Shown: in pieces, positions 34,373 through 43,483 of the stretch
How the letters are laid out: each line of letters starts with the position of its first letter
How positions within the stretch are numbered: the first letter of the stretch is position 1
From: Paenibacillus sp. FSL H8-0332
GTDB lineage: Bacteria; Bacillota; Bacilli; Paenibacillales; Paenibacillaceae
DNA: 64,000 bases
Direction of reading: 5' to 3'
NCBI RefSeq assembly: GCF_037963835.1
Contig: NZ_CP150145.1
Location: 1,178,001-1,242,000, forward strand
Made by a program: the position numbers and the translations under genes
The notes under the pieces: model-generated
Told to the model about the DNA's origin: nothing
The model's database searches: none
Seen by the model: the letters and a program-made list of their open reading frames with translations, nothing else

Positions 34373-35571
34373 TGACAAATTCAGCCACGGAATCTGCGGC
34401 GCAGGAAGTACAAGCGTTATCGTTCAAGGAGCGGCTGGTTGCGATCCGCCGTCATCTGCACCGGCATCCTGAACTCTCCAATGAAGAAGTTGAAACTAGC
34501 GAATATATCACCTCACTGCTCAAGCAGGCAGAGGTGAAGATAGTGGATTACGGGTTGAAGACGGGAGTGATTGCCGAGATCGGCGGCTTGCAGGGCGGTC
34601 CGGTGATTGCCCTGCGGGCTGACATTGATGCTCTGCCGATTCAGGAAGAGACCGGACTGCCTTATGCTTCGCAGGCTCCCGGCAGAAGCCATGCCTGCGG
34701 GCATGACTTCCATACGGCGGCGCTGCTTGGGGCTGTCTATCAGTTGAAGGAGCAGGAAGACAATCTCAAGGGGACGGTCCGCTTCTTGTTCCAGCCTGCC
34801 GAGGAGAAGGCGCAAGGCGCGCAGCAGATTATCGCTGCCGGAGGACTGGAGAAGGTCCGCGCCGTTATCGGGATGCACAATAAGCCCGATCTGCCGGTAG
34901 GGACCATCGGCATTAAGGAAGGTCCGCTGATGGCAGCCGCTGACGGATTCAGAGTGGGGATCCGCGGCTTCGGAACCCATGCGGCGGTGCCGGAAGCCGG
35001 GATAGATCCTATCGTGGCAGCCTCGCATATCGTAACGGCGCTGCAATCCATCGTCAGCCGCAATGTGGGCAGCCTAAGCAGCGCTGTCATCAGTGTTACG
35101 CAGATTCACAGCGGGAACTCGTGGAATATCATCCCGGAGACGGCGGTGCTGGAAGGGACGATCCGTTCATTCGATGAAGCGGTACGCGCCAAGGTGCTGA
35201 GGCGGTTCGAAGAAGTGGTGCTGGGTGTTGCAGCCGCCTTGGGGGCCGAGGCCAGCGTGCGCTGGATTAGCGGACCTCCGCCGGTCATCAATGATCCGCT
35301 GCTGGCCCGGCTGGGAGAAGAAACGGCTGCGAATCTGGGGTATACCTCCGTGAAGCCGGTGCCCTCACCAGCCGGGGAGGATTTCGCCTTCTACCAGCAG
35401 GAGGTTCCCGGTTTGTTTGTCTTCACCGGCACAGCGGGGAGACAGGAATGGCATCACCCGGCGTTTGATCTGGACGAAGCGGCGCTGCCTGTAGGCGCCG
35501 GGTTCTTCAGCGATCTGGCGGTACGTGTACTTGAGCATCTCTCGGCTGAAGGGGGTGCAGATTATCGCTGA
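34372..35571 (+). CDS. M20-family amidohydrolase (N-acyl amino-acid deacylase)
   Basis: The 399-residue protein is an M20D metal hydrolase: HRHPELSNEE, RADIDALPIQEETGLPY, the metal motif HACGHDFHTA, EEKAQGAQ and a late GEDFAFYQQ. It starts at the A of the upstream stop (TAATG overlap). YtnL/YxeP-type deacetylases remove the acetyl group at the end of S-alkylcysteine salvage, a role that fits the cluster. It could also be an IAA-amino-acid-type hydrolase. Confidence 0.88.
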   Translation: MTNSATESAAQEVQALSFKERLVAIRRHLHRHPELSNEEVETSEYITSLLKQAEVKIVDYGLKTGVIAEIGGLQGGPVIALRADIDALPIQEETGLPYASQAPGRSHACGHDFHTAALLGAVYQLKEQEDNLKGTVRFLFQPAEEKAQGAQQIIAAGGLEKVRAVIGMHNKPDLPVGTIGIKEGPLMAAADGFRVGIRGFGTHAAVPEAGIDPIVAASHIVTALQSIVSRNVGSLSSAVISVTQIHSGNSWNIIPETAVLEGTIRSFDEAVRAKVLRRFEEVVLGVAAALGAEASVRWISGPPPVINDPLLARLGEETAANLGYTSVKPVPSPAGEDFAFYQQEVPGLFVFTGTAGRQEWHHPAFDLDEAALPVGAGFFSDLAVRVLEHLSAEGGADYR

Positions 35572-36709
35572 ATCTCCCGTATATGATGTGATTATTGTCG
35601 GCGCAGGCTCAATGGGGATGAGCACAGGCTACCATCTGGCCCGGCGCGGTGTGAAGACGCTGCTGATCGATGCCTTCGATCCGCCGCATACCGAAGGAAG
35701 CCATCACGGGGATACCCGGCTGATCCGGCATGCCTACAGCGGTGACCCGGCCTATATTGACCTGGCGCTCCGTGCCCAGGTGCTGTGGGAAGAAGTCGAA
35801 GCGGAGAGCGGCCTGGAGCTGCTTGTCCCTTCGGGCGTGCTCAATCTGGCAGACAGCGGCGTGTATTCCTTCTCCGGCCGCCTGGCGGAAGCGCACAAGC
35901 GGAAGGTCCGGGCCGAGCAATTGGATGCGGAGGAGATCCGCCGCCGCTGGCCGGCCCTGAACCTTCCGGAATCCTTCGAAGCTATGTATGAGCCGGATGC
36001 CGGTTACCTCTACAGCGAGCGCTGCGTTACCACCTACCGGCAGCTTGCCCTGGCTCACGGTGCGGAGCTGCTGACGAATACACCCGTGCTGCATGTGACC
36101 GCCCGCGAAGGAAGTGTCACCGTTCACACGAAGCACGGCGATTATCACGGAGCGGCTGCTGTTCTCAGCGCCGGTGCCTGGTTCCATTCATTGTCCCCCT
36201 TCATCAGCCTGCCGATTAAGGCGGTCCGCAAGGTAGTGGGCTGGTTTGGGAGTACGCCGGACTTCGAGGCCGGGAGGTTCCCCGGCTTCACGCTCGGTTC
36301 AGAGGAAGGCGGGTTCTACGGGTTCCCGGGCATCGGCGGGGCAGGGCTGAAGATCGGCCGCCATGACACAGGCGAGGAATGGAAGCCCGGTGAACCGCTG
36401 GCACCGTTCGGCAGTCTGGAGAGTGACGAACGCGACCTCCGCCGCGTGCTGGAAGCCTATATGCCCGGAGCAGCCGGGCGGCTGCTGAAGGGCTCCGTCT
36501 GCAAATATGAACATACGCCGGATGAAGATTTCATTATTGACCGCCACCCGGATTACCGCCACGTGCTGCTGGCCGGAGGCTTCTCGGGACATGGCTTCAA
36601 ATTCTGCAGTGTAGTCGGAGAGATCCTTGCGGATCTGGCTGTGCAGGGACATACCAGGCAGAACATAGCTCCGTTTGCGTTGTCACGCTTCAATAAAAGG
36701 CCTGAGTAG
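35555..36709 (+). CDS. FAD amine oxidase (sarcosine / N-methyltryptophan oxidase family)
   Basis: The roughly 384-residue protein has an N-terminal dinucleotide fold VYDVIIVGAGSMGMSTGYHL, the family's RxIRHAYS-like stretch, and a cysteine in VCKYEHTPDEDFIID that aligns with the covalent-FAD cysteine of monomeric sarcosine oxidase, followed by GFSGHGFKF. It would oxidise an N-methyl or secondary amine to give peroxide. The start is unclear: GTG 35,555 lies directly on the AAGGGGG site, ATT 35,561 would have ideal spacing, and GTG 35,525 has no good site. The frame overlaps the M20 gene. It is not part of the B. subtilis ytm locus. Confidence 0.83.
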   Translation: MQIIAESPVYDVIIVGAGSMGMSTGYHLARRGVKTLLIDAFDPPHTEGSHHGDTRLIRHAYSGDPAYIDLALRAQVLWEEVEAESGLELLVPSGVLNLADSGVYSFSGRLAEAHKRKVRAEQLDAEEIRRRWPALNLPESFEAMYEPDAGYLYSERCVTTYRQLALAHGAELLTNTPVLHVTAREGSVTVHTKHGDYHGAAAVLSAGAWFHSLSPFISLPIKAVRKVVGWFGSTPDFEAGRFPGFTLGSEEGGFYGFPGIGGAGLKIGRHDTGEEWKPGEPLAPFGSLESDERDLRRVLEAYMPGAAGRLLKGSVCKYEHTPDEDFIIDRHPDYRHVLLAGGFSGHGFKFCSVVGEILADLAVQGHTRQNIAPFALSRFNKRPE

Positions 36710-36751
36710 GCTTGGCCAGCCGCAACCGAAACTTACATTGGAGGAGATCGA

Positions 36752-37243
36752 ATGAGCAGTGTGGAGCTAACGGAGTACTTGAATACGCACGGGCAATTAG
36801 TGCAGGCGCTGGAAGGCTTATCCGATGAGCAGCTGAAGTGGAAGGCGGAGCCGTCAAGCTGGAGCGTAACCGAGGTGCTGGCGCACCTGGCGGATCACAG
36901 CATCGTGGTATCCTTCCGCATCCGTGACATTCTGGCGGATACGAAGGTTCAGCTCCCGGCGTTCCAGCAGGATGCGTGGGTCAGCGGACAGCATAGTAAT
37001 CAGGGGAAGGCTGCAGACATCCTGGAGCTGTTCCGCAGCCTGCTGCATTACAACAGTCTCGTGCTTGGAAGGTTGAGCGATGCAGAATGGGAGAAAAGCG
37101 GGATCAACCCTAAGGGGGAGAGTGTGCGGATTGCCGATATCGTCCGCGGCTTCACCGCCCATGTGCAGAACCATCTGGCTCAGATTGAACGGATCAAGCG
37201 CGGAGCCGAGGCCGGTGTAACTACGCAGCAAGCAGCACTATGA
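36752..37243 (+). CDS. DinB-family protein
   Basis: The 163-residue protein has the four-helix DinB/YfiT fold with possible metal ligands in VLAHLADHS (about residues 48-56) and HVQNHLAQIERIK near the C-terminus. Members include thiol-dependent transferases that use bacillithiol or mycothiol. In a sulfur-compound locus a bacillithiol-dependent step is conceivable but not shown. A GGAGGAG site precedes ATG. Confidence 0.78.
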   Translation: MSSVELTEYLNTHGQLVQALEGLSDEQLKWKAEPSSWSVTEVLAHLADHSIVVSFRIRDILADTKVQLPAFQQDAWVSGQHSNQGKAADILELFRSLLHYNSLVLGRLSDAEWEKSGINPKGESVRIADIVRGFTAHVQNHLAQIERIKRGAEAGVTTQQAAL

Positions 37244-37321
37244 ACTGTCTGTAACCTGCTATAAGGCTGCTCTGAACGGCCGCAAGCGAACGATAATACA
37301 CCATCTTGAGGAGGAATGAAC

Positions 37322-38662
37322 ATGACTACACCGAGACAATTGAAGCTGGGAGCACTGCTGCACGGCGTGGGGGGAAGCACCTCCATGTGGCGTCATCCCG
37401 ATGCGCAGCCTGATGCCAGTGTGAATTTTGAGTTATACAAGGAATGGGTACGCAAGGCGGAGGAAGGGAAGCTGGATCTGATCTTCATTGCAGATGGTCT
37501 GTTCATTAATGAGAAATCCATTCCTCATTTCCTGAACCGCTTCGAGCCGCTGACGATTCTTAGTGCGCTGGCAGCTGTCAGCAGCCGGATCGGTCTGGTC
37601 GGCACCTTGTCCACTTCCTACAGTGAGCCGTTCACAGTGGCCCGGCAATTCGGCTCGCTGGATGTCATCAGCGGCGGACGGGCCGGCTGGAATGTGGTAA
37701 CCTCACCGCTTGAAGGCTCTGCGCTCAATTACAGCAAGCAGGAGCACCCGGACCATGGCAAGCGTTACCGCATCGCCGCTGAATATCTGGAGGTGGCACG
37801 CGGGCTGTGGGATTCCTGGGAGGACGATGCCTTTGTCCGCAATAAGGAGACGGGCGTCTTCTTCGATCCGCAGAAAATGCACACGCTGGATCACAAGGGA
37901 GAATTCTTCTCGGTGAAGGGTCCGCTGAATATCGCCCGCTCGAAGCAGGGGCAGCCGGTTATTTTCCAGGCAGGCTCCTCCGAGGTCGGCAAGGATTATG
38001 CTTCAAGCGTGGCGGACGCCATCTTCACGGGTCATGACTCGCTGGAATCTGCCCAGGCGTTCTATAAGGATGTGAAGACCCGGGTAGCTTCATTCGGGCG
38101 CAATCCCGAAGAAGTGCTGATCTTTCCGGGCATCGCACCGATACTGGGGGCTACCCCGGAGGAGGCAGAACGCAAATACCAGGAGGTTGCCGGGCTGGTA
38201 ACGATAGAGAATGCGCTGAACTATCTGGGCCGTTTCTTCGAGCATCATGATTTCTCGCAGTATCCGCTGGATGAGCCATTCCCGGATGTCGGCGACCTGG
38301 GCCGAAACAGCTTCCAGAGCGGCACGGACAAAATCAAAAAGGATGCCAAAGAGCAGGGCCTGACCCTGCGGCAGGTTGCCCTGCAATCGGCAACGCCGCG
38401 CAGCAGCTTCATCGGGTCGCCGGAGCAGGTGGCCGATCAGCTTCAGGCTTGGTTCGAGGGCGGAGCTGCCGACGGCTTCATGCTGGCCGCCGCCGTACCG
38501 GACGGGCTGGAGGATTTCGTGGATCAGGTCGTTCCGATTCTGCAGGAGCGCGGGCTGTTCCGCACCGAATACGAAAGTGATACCCTGCGGGGGAACCTTG
38601 GACTCCCGGTACCGGAGAACCGATATTCCAAGGCTTCTGAACCGGCCGGGCAACACCTGTAA
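37322..38662 (+). CDS. NtaA/SnaA/DszA-family FMN monooxygenase (YtnJ/CmoJ-like)
   Basis: The 446-residue enzyme belongs to the bacterial luciferase-like NtaA/SnaA/DszA group: [35 protein letters not shown] and [13 protein letters not shown] are hallmark segments. ATG 37,322 is 7 bp from AGGAGG, better than ATG 37,316. In B. subtilis the related YtnJ (CmoJ) dealkylates N-acetyl-S-alkylcysteine with reduced FMN. Here it closes the operon. Confidence 0.88.
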   Translation: MTTPRQLKLGALLHGVGGSTSMWRHPDAQPDASVNFELYKEWVRKAEEGKLDLIFIADGLFINEKSIPHFLNRFEPLTILSALAAVSSRIGLVGTLSTSYSEPFTVARQFGSLDVISGGRAGWNVVTSPLEGSALNYSKQEHPDHGKRYRIAAEYLEVARGLWDSWEDDAFVRNKETGVFFDPQKMHTLDHKGEFFSVKGPLNIARSKQGQPVIFQAGSSEVGKDYASSVADAIFTGHDSLESAQAFYKDVKTRVASFGRNPEEVLIFPGIAPILGATPEEAERKYQEVAGLVTIENALNYLGRFFEHHDFSQYPLDEPFPDVGDLGRNSFQSGTDKIKKDAKEQGLTLRQVALQSATPRSSFIGSPEQVADQLQAWFEGGAADGFMLAAAVPDGLEDFVDQVVPILQERGLFRTEYESDTLRGNLGLPVPENRYSKASEPAGQHL

Positions 38663-38711
38663 AACTTATTTCGGGTAGACTGGGAGATTGGGGAATCCGC
38701 CCGATCGTAAA

Positions 38712-38755
38712 GGGAATAAGTTCTTTGCATTATATACGGCAAAGAACTTGTTTCC
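38712..38755. terminator. hairpin at convergent junction after the monooxygenase gene
   Basis: GGGAATAAGTTCTTTGC pairs with GCAAAGAACTTGTTTCC. There is no clear T-run on either side. Confidence 0.6.
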
Positions 38756-38768
38756 GATTCTAGTAAAA

Positions 38769-39311
38769 TTATTTGAACTCTCCTGTCTCAGGCATCGCAG
38801 GATCGTAAGGGATGGTAATAGAGCCTTTAAGAATTCGTTCATCCCAAGGTCGGGTTGGACACTCCGTATTTAACGGGGTAAGTTCGTAGACGAAATTACC
38901 TAGTGGGAACTGCTGGTACAGGCATAGCTTGACTAAGGATTTCCCGGATGGTAATGTTCCTGCGGGTACACCGTCAGGGGAAAGACTCAGGGAGTCAGAG
39001 ATTGGCGAATGGCATACATACATCGTGATATAAGCCAAGTCGACGGTGATTTGCTGATAATAGAATCTGCCGCTCCAATCCTGGAACAAGGCACAGCCGG
39101 TTAAGGTGTTTCGTTTACCTTGAATGACTCGCTGAACATAAACCCAGAGATTCCCCACATTGGTATTTGTCCAGATATACACCCAGGTGTTTGTACACAA
39201 GGTTTCGGGAGTCGGGGGAATCGGGATGATTGGCGGGCTGGGATTGGACTGCGGCGGTAGGCCAATAGTCTCTGCATTGCAGACTTGCAGGGATAACATT
39301 TGATTTTCCAA
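38769..39311 (-). CDS. hypothetical protein, Pro- and aromatic-rich
   Basis: TTG at 39,311 (minus strand) follows AAGGAGC and gives a 180-residue protein I do not recognise. It begins MENQMLSLQVCNAETIGLPP, has a proline run (PSPPIIPIPPTPE), then a Trp/Tyr-rich beta-like body (NTWVYIWTNTNVGNLWVYV) with several cysteines, and ends in an acidic tail. There is no signal peptide or membrane segment. It may be a surface or spore-associated structural protein, but nothing shows this. Confidence 0.6.
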   Translation of the reverse strand: MENQMLSLQVCNAETIGLPPQSNPSPPIIPIPPTPETLCTNTWVYIWTNTNVGNLWVYVQRVIQGKRNTLTGCALFQDWSGRFYYQQITVDLAYITMYVCHSPISDSLSLSPDGVPAGTLPSGKSLVKLCLYQQFPLGNFVYELTPLNTECPTRPWDERILKGSITIPYDPAMPETGEFK

Positions 39312-39411
39312 CAGAATCGCTCCTTGGCATTGAAATAGTTGTAGAATATATCTATGCCAATGCCCAGAGATAGTTCCAAATAATGGTAAAATAGAGCAAG
39401 CAATAGTACAG

Positions 39412-39456
39412 AAAAAGGTTGTTCCTTCTGCCATTATGGCGGGGGAACAACCTTTT
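39412..39456 (-). terminator. terminator of the pspA unit
   Basis: AAAAAGGTTGTTCC and GGAACAACCTTTT flank an inner GCCAT/ATGGC stem. On the minus strand a run of five T follows. Confidence 0.8.
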
Positions 39457-39518
39457 ATTATTATTGAATAAGAATCGTTAGGCATCCTTGTTGTTATTGC
39501 TGGATTCACGCCGTCAGC

Positions 39519-40187
39519 TTATTTGCGGTTGCGGAGGCGTTCCAGCTCGGCTTCAACCGCGCTATTCAGCGGAGCGTCAGGCACGGCAGCGGCCGCCAGT
39601 CCGGATTGCTCGGCCAGTGCTTCCTGCATGGCGATTTTGTCTTCCATCCGTTCGAACCCGCGGGCTGCGGCACCTGCGTTCAGCACCTGACCGCCGTATC
39701 CGGCCGGGGAGCATGATGCGCTGGCTTGGGCAGCCTGCTTGATCTCCGCAGCTTTGCGGGCACGTTCAGCCAGCTCGGCTCTTTTGGCTTTGAGGCGCGT
39801 ATGTTCTTCCTTAACACCGGCAAGCTGTACCTCCAGCGAGGCAAGTGCTGCCTGCGTCTCTTGAAGTCCGGCGGTGCATTCCTGTCCGCTCTCTGTGTAG
39901 CGGAGCTTAGCCATAACCGCAGTGCGGGCAGCAGCTTCATTGCCCTCGCTCATGAACTGGACCGCTTCCGCTTCACTGCGCTCTGCAAGCACCTGATATT
40001 CATAGATGCGGCGCTCCAGTACGCTGGCTGCGGCTTTGAATTCACGCTGTTTGCCTTCGGCATTAGCGATCTTGTCCTCCAGATCCCGCAGGTATTGACC
40101 GGTTAGCAGGATCGGATCTTCCAGTTTGTTCAGTCCTTCATGAATAGCAGCCTTGGTTAGTGTAGTGATTCTTTGGAATATGCTCAT
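39519..40187 (-). CDS. pspA: PspA/IM30 membrane-stress protein
   Basis: The 222-residue protein starts MSIFQRITTLTKAAIHEGLN, the usual amphipathic helix of PspA/Vipp1, followed by long coiled-coil helices (about 25-185) rich in Glu/Lys/Ala. The start at 40,187 has AAAGGAG 9 bp upstream; longer frames upstream lack conservation. It would bind and seal stressed membranes. It lies downstream of a PspC gene on the same strand, separated by 62 bp, so the two probably share a transcript. Confidence 0.88.
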   Translation of the reverse strand: MSIFQRITTLTKAAIHEGLNKLEDPILLTGQYLRDLEDKIANAEGKQREFKAAASVLERRIYEYQVLAERSEAEAVQFMSEGNEAAARTAVMAKLRYTESGQECTAGLQETQAALASLEVQLAGVKEEHTRLKAKRAELAERARKAAEIKQAAQASASCSPAGYGGQVLNAGAAARGFERMEDKIAMQEALAEQSGLAAAAVPDAPLNSAVEAELERLRNRK

Positions 40188-40249
40188 AATAATGATCTCC
40201 TTTTTATGTGGGTTGGTTAAGGTATGACGCAAGTATTTAATAGAAGGAA

Positions 40250-40468
40250 TTAGTAGTTGAAGCCATCATCGAAGCCGCCGTAGGATTCCTGGGGAACAAT
40301 TAGGCTACCGATAATATACAGAAAGACTACAGTGCCGAAGCTGAATATCGTAGCGATAGCAACAATCAATCTTACAAGGGTTGCATCAACTTTGAAATAG
40401 CGGGCCAGTCCTCCGCATAAACCTGTGAGCTTCTTGTCTGTTACGGAGCGGGTTAATTTTTTTGTCAT
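40250..40468 (-). CDS. PspC-domain small membrane protein
   Basis: The 72-residue protein is almost entirely a PspC domain: KLTGLCGGLARYFKVDATLV followed by one transmembrane helix (RLIVAIATIFSFGTVVFLYI). PspC anchors or signals to PspA at the membrane. An AGAGAGGAAG site precedes the start. The 40,469-40,765 region upstream holds no gene I can support. Confidence 0.88.
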   Translation of the reverse strand: MTKKLTRSVTDKKLTGLCGGLARYFKVDATLVRLIVAIATIFSFGTVVFLYIIGSLIVPQESYGGFDDGFNY

Positions 40469-40765
40469 AGTGATATCTTCCTCTCTTATATGGTGATCGC
40501 CGGTTCGGCGTGTTCACTGCGTTGTCTATGTATGTATTGTACGAATATTTCCGGTTTGGCAAAACGGCCTGCAGACTGTTCTTTGTTCCCGACCTTAGTC
40601 GGGGATGCGGACCGCAATAGGGCGGGGAGAGGCTGGGAAATAACTTTAGATGCGCGCAGCCGTGCGCATTTTACACAATGGTGTGCTGCGGTTCATCCGG
40701 GGAAAACACTGGAGGATTACACTCTAATCTAGAGCATATCCAAACATACGGGAGGACAAGGCCTC

Positions 40766-41395
40766 ATGGGAATTCACAAGTATTTTCGCTCGCTGAATGA
40801 GCTGGAACGCATTATCCGTTGTCCGGGCAAATTCAAATTCGAGGAGCATAGCGTAGCGGCCCATTCCTGGAAGGTCGTACAGTATGCCAAAACGCTGGCG
40901 GACATTGAAGAGAAGCACGGCGCGGTGATCGACTGGAAGAAGCTGTACGAGATTACGAGCAGCCATGATTATGGAGAGATTTTTATCGGGGATATCAAAA
41001 CGCCGGTGAAGCACTCCTCGCTCCAGCTACGATCGCTCATTCAGCAGGTGGAGGAGGGCATGATCGACAACTTCATCAAGGAGCATATCCCGGACGAGTT
41101 CAAAAGCATCTTCTACCAGCAGCTGCGCGAGGGTAAGGATGAGTCGATCGAAGGCTTGATTCTGGAGGTTGCCGATAAGATGGATCAGGTGTACGAAGCT
41201 TTTGCCGAGCTGCAAAGGGGGAATACAGAGAAGGAATTTGTGGTGATGTACCGCAATGCCCTGATCAAGATCAAGAATATTGACCTGAACTGTGTGGATT
41301 ACTTCCTGGCAGAGATTCTGCCGGATATGGTGAACGAGGAGACGTTGTCTCCGATTGATATCAGACAGATTACGGAAGAGGCGCTGGCTCTGTAG
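40766..41395 (+). CDS. HD-domain phosphohydrolase (YfbR-like)
   Basis: The 209-residue protein has an HD-superfamily site: HSVAAHSWKVVQYA, HDYGEIF and, late, EVADKMDQVYEA. This spacing matches YfbR-type 5'-deoxynucleotidases and related HD proteins. It would dephosphorylate a nucleotide in the cytoplasm; the substrate is not known. An ACGGGAGGAC site lies about 10 bp before ATG. Confidence 0.8.
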   Translation: MGIHKYFRSLNELERIIRCPGKFKFEEHSVAAHSWKVVQYAKTLADIEEKHGAVIDWKKLYEITSSHDYGEIFIGDIKTPVKHSSLQLRSLIQQVEEGMIDNFIKEHIPDEFKSIFYQQLREGKDESIEGLILEVADKMDQVYEAFAELQRGNTEKEFVVMYRNALIKIKNIDLNCVDYFLAEILPDMVNEETLSPIDIRQITEEALAL

Positions 41396-41396
41396 A

Positions 41397-41416
41397 TGAG
41401 CTGTGGCTCTTTTTTC
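41397..41416 (+). terminator. short terminator after the HD gene
   Basis: GAGC-TGTG-GCTC followed by six T. The stem is only four base pairs, so this is tentative. Confidence 0.35.
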
Positions 41417-41435
41417 ATACATATATAGTTATACG

Positions 41436-42068
41436 TCAGGCCTGTAGGTGCTTGCTTGCAGAGGCCCGGGCATACAGCACGGCTGATCCGTTAAAAGCGA
41501 TATGGAGTGGAATCGTCAGCAGGATGGAACCGGTAACCTGTGCGATCAGCCCAAAGAATATTCCTCCGCTAAAAGCAAACAGCATAAACCTGACGCTCTC
41601 GCGGTTCAGCCGGTAATACTGCAAATGGGACACCGCAAACAGCAGTGAGGTAAGGAGGATCGCCCCGCTGACATCAATGACCGAAGTTGAATGCAGCTGA
41701 CCGAGTACCGGATGGCTCGCAAGTATCGGCAGGATAAGTCCCCGGAAGGCGATCTCCTCAAAGACAGGGAAGGCAAGCACGAAGTTGACCGTATTATAAG
41801 TTCCCGCAGGATTATAGCCGGAGGATCTGGAGATGATCAGGTTCACAAGCAGAATAATAAGGAATAGCGGGAGCACCCTCATCACATGCTGTGGAGCGTT
41901 GAACGTATAACTGTTGCTCCAGAGAAGACTCCCACCGATCATGGCGGCTCCCCAATAATAAATCGTGTACCGTTCTTGCGGTTTAGAGATAACCCCGAGT
42001 ATCCTCTCGAATATCCGGTATGAAAAAGAAAGCAGTACAGCGATAACGCATAATTTCAGCAACAGCAT
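41436..42068 (-). CDS. CPBP-family intramembrane metalloprotease
   Basis: The 210-residue membrane protein has about six hydrophobic segments and the three CPBP (Abi) motifs: FEEIAFRG (EExxxR), FAVSHLQ (FxxxH) and HIAFN (HxxxN). Members cleave CaaX-type or bacteriocin-related substrates within the membrane. The start at 42,068 has GGAGG upstream. There is no peptide or immunity gene beside it, so its substrate is unknown. Confidence 0.85.
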   Translation of the reverse strand: MLLLKLCVIAVLLSFSYRIFERILGVISKPQERYTIYYWGAAMIGGSLLWSNSYTFNAPQHVMRVLPLFLIILLVNLIISRSSGYNPAGTYNTVNFVLAFPVFEEIAFRGLILPILASHPVLGQLHSTSVIDVSGAILLTSLLFAVSHLQYYRLNRESVRFMLFAFSGGIFFGLIAQVTGSILLTIPLHIAFNGSAVLYARASASKHLQA

Positions 42069-42119
42069 GAGTGATTAGCCTCCATATATAATTGATGTGT
42101 GTGAAAATGAAGGAGATGA

Positions 42120-42752
42120 ATGTTACGGCGGGCAGACCGGCAGAAATGCTATGATAAAAGGAAAAATAAGGATGGTGCATTCCTGTTGCAGTATTTCAAT
42201 CCTATACCCATTTCCACTACGTTAGTCTGGTTCAGTGTTCTGCTACTGATCGTATGGATCGTAGACTTCTTACAGGCTGGGTTCCTGGAACAGCTTCAAG
42301 CGCGCAGTATCCGGGAGCGGACTAAATCTATCATGGCGGATATTCTGATCTTTGCGGCCTTGAACGGCTTGCTTATGTATGTTCTTCATCCGATGGATCA
42401 TCTGCTGCTGATTTCGCTGGCGGCTGCGGGACTGCTTGTAACATACTACTTGTCTTCAAAAGCGGACAGGAAGCGCTTACCTTTCCGGCCCTGGATCTTG
42501 TTGATCCACGTTTTGCTCGGCATAGGCTTCTACCTGCTGTTCGGGATGCTGCTAATGGGCAAGCTGATCATTACCTATAACCTTAACATGACGAATCAGT
42601 TTGATATACTCTTTTTTGTCTATAGCCAGAACCGGCCGGTGGTGTACGGGGTACTGCTGATCATGGCTGTGCTCTATTTCGTAATAGGGAAGCTACTGAT
42701 GCAGCCTCTATATCGCTGGTATGCAGCGATTTATTACAGAGGTTCCAAATAG
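42120..42752 (+). CDS. hypothetical multi-pass membrane protein
   Basis: The 210-residue frame has about five hydrophobic segments (for example LVWFSVLLLIVWIVDFLQAG and LLISLAAAGLLVTYYLS) and a basic C-terminus. I do not recognise the family. AAGGAG is only 4 bp before ATG 42,120; TTG 42,186 is an alternative that would remove a polar, basic N-terminal stretch of 22 residues. It is followed by a strong terminator. Confidence 0.65.
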   Translation: MLRRADRQKCYDKRKNKDGAFLLQYFNPIPISTTLVWFSVLLLIVWIVDFLQAGFLEQLQARSIRERTKSIMADILIFAALNGLLMYVLHPMDHLLLISLAAAGLLVTYYLSSKADRKRLPFRPWILLIHVLLGIGFYLLFGMLLMGKLIITYNLNMTNQFDILFFVYSQNRPVVYGVLLIMAVLYFVIGKLLMQPLYRWYAAIYYRGSK

Positions 42753-42789
42753 CCCCCGGACCATAGGGATGGCCGGGGGCTGCTTTTTT
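42751..42789. terminator. terminator at convergent junction
   Basis: AGCCCCCGGACC pairs with GGCCGGGGGCT and is followed by TTTTTT on the plus strand. It overlaps the last bases of the response-regulator gene. Confidence 0.9.
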
Positions 42790-43483
42790 ACACCTGAAAC
42801 CGGTACCCCGCTCCCCACACAGTCTGGATATATCGCGGGTTGCCGGGGTCCTGCTCGATCTTCTCCCGCAGCCTGTTGATATGGACAGCTACGGTAGCGT
42901 TATCGCCCATGGCATCGAAGCCCCAGATCCGTTCATACAGGGAATCCCGGCTGAAGACGATATCCGCATTGACAATCAGGAAGTGCAGCAGGTCGAATTC
43001 CTTCTTCTTCAGCTCCAGCTCCCGGCCGTGCAGATAGGCTCTGTGAGATAAGGTATGGATGATGAACGGACCGCTCTCGATCCGGCTGCTCTCTGCGCTG
43101 CTACCGCTCATGCCCTTAAGACGAGCATACTGAGCCAGATTGGATTTGACCCGGGCCACTAGTTCACCTGGTGAAAAAGGCTTGACAATATAATCATCGG
43201 CCCCAAGCCCCAGGCCCCGGATCTTGTCGATGTCCTCCTGCTTGGCCGTGACCATAAGGATAGGAATGTCGAGCTGGCTCCGCAGCTTGCGGCACACCGA
43301 GAAACCGTCTTCCCCAGGCAGCATCAGATCGAGCAGAATAAGCTGGAATTGTCCCGAGAGCGCCAGTTCAAGCCCGGTGATTCCATCCTCGGCAACCTCT
43401 ACCGTGAAATCATTAATTTCCAGATAATCCCGCTCGATCGCTGCAATTGCACTATCATCTTCAATGATTAATACTTTGGTCAT
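42788..43483 (-). CDS. OmpR-family response regulator
   Basis: The 231-residue protein has a receiver domain with acidic pocket IIEDD, phospho-acceptor Asp52 in LLDLMLPG and Lys in VKPFSPGEL, then a winged-helix DNA-binding domain ending in TVWGAGYRF. Its start overlaps the kinase gene stop by 4 bp. The pair is the last part of a minus-strand run with an ABC exporter, which it probably controls. Confidence 0.93.
   Translation of the reverse strand: MTKVLIIEDDSAIAAIERDYLEINDFTVEVAEDGITGLELALSGQFQLILLDLMLPGEDGFSVCRKLRSQLDIPILMVTAKQEDIDKIRGLGLGADDYIVKPFSPGELVARVKSNLAQYARLKGMSGSSAESSRIESGPFIIHTLSHRAYLHGRELELKKKEFDLLHFLIVNADIVFSRDSLYERIWGFDAMGDNATVAVHINRLREKIEQDPGNPRYIQTVWGAGYRFQV

Noticed and set aside
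40469-40765. 80-residue plus-strand frame before the HD-domain gene
   Set aside because: No ribosome site and no recognisable content; it runs through what is probably a promoter region.
41436-42068. Bacteriocin immunity locus around the CPBP protease
   Set aside because: No small peptide gene or peptide exporter lies beside it; the neighbours are an HD protein and an unrelated membrane protein.
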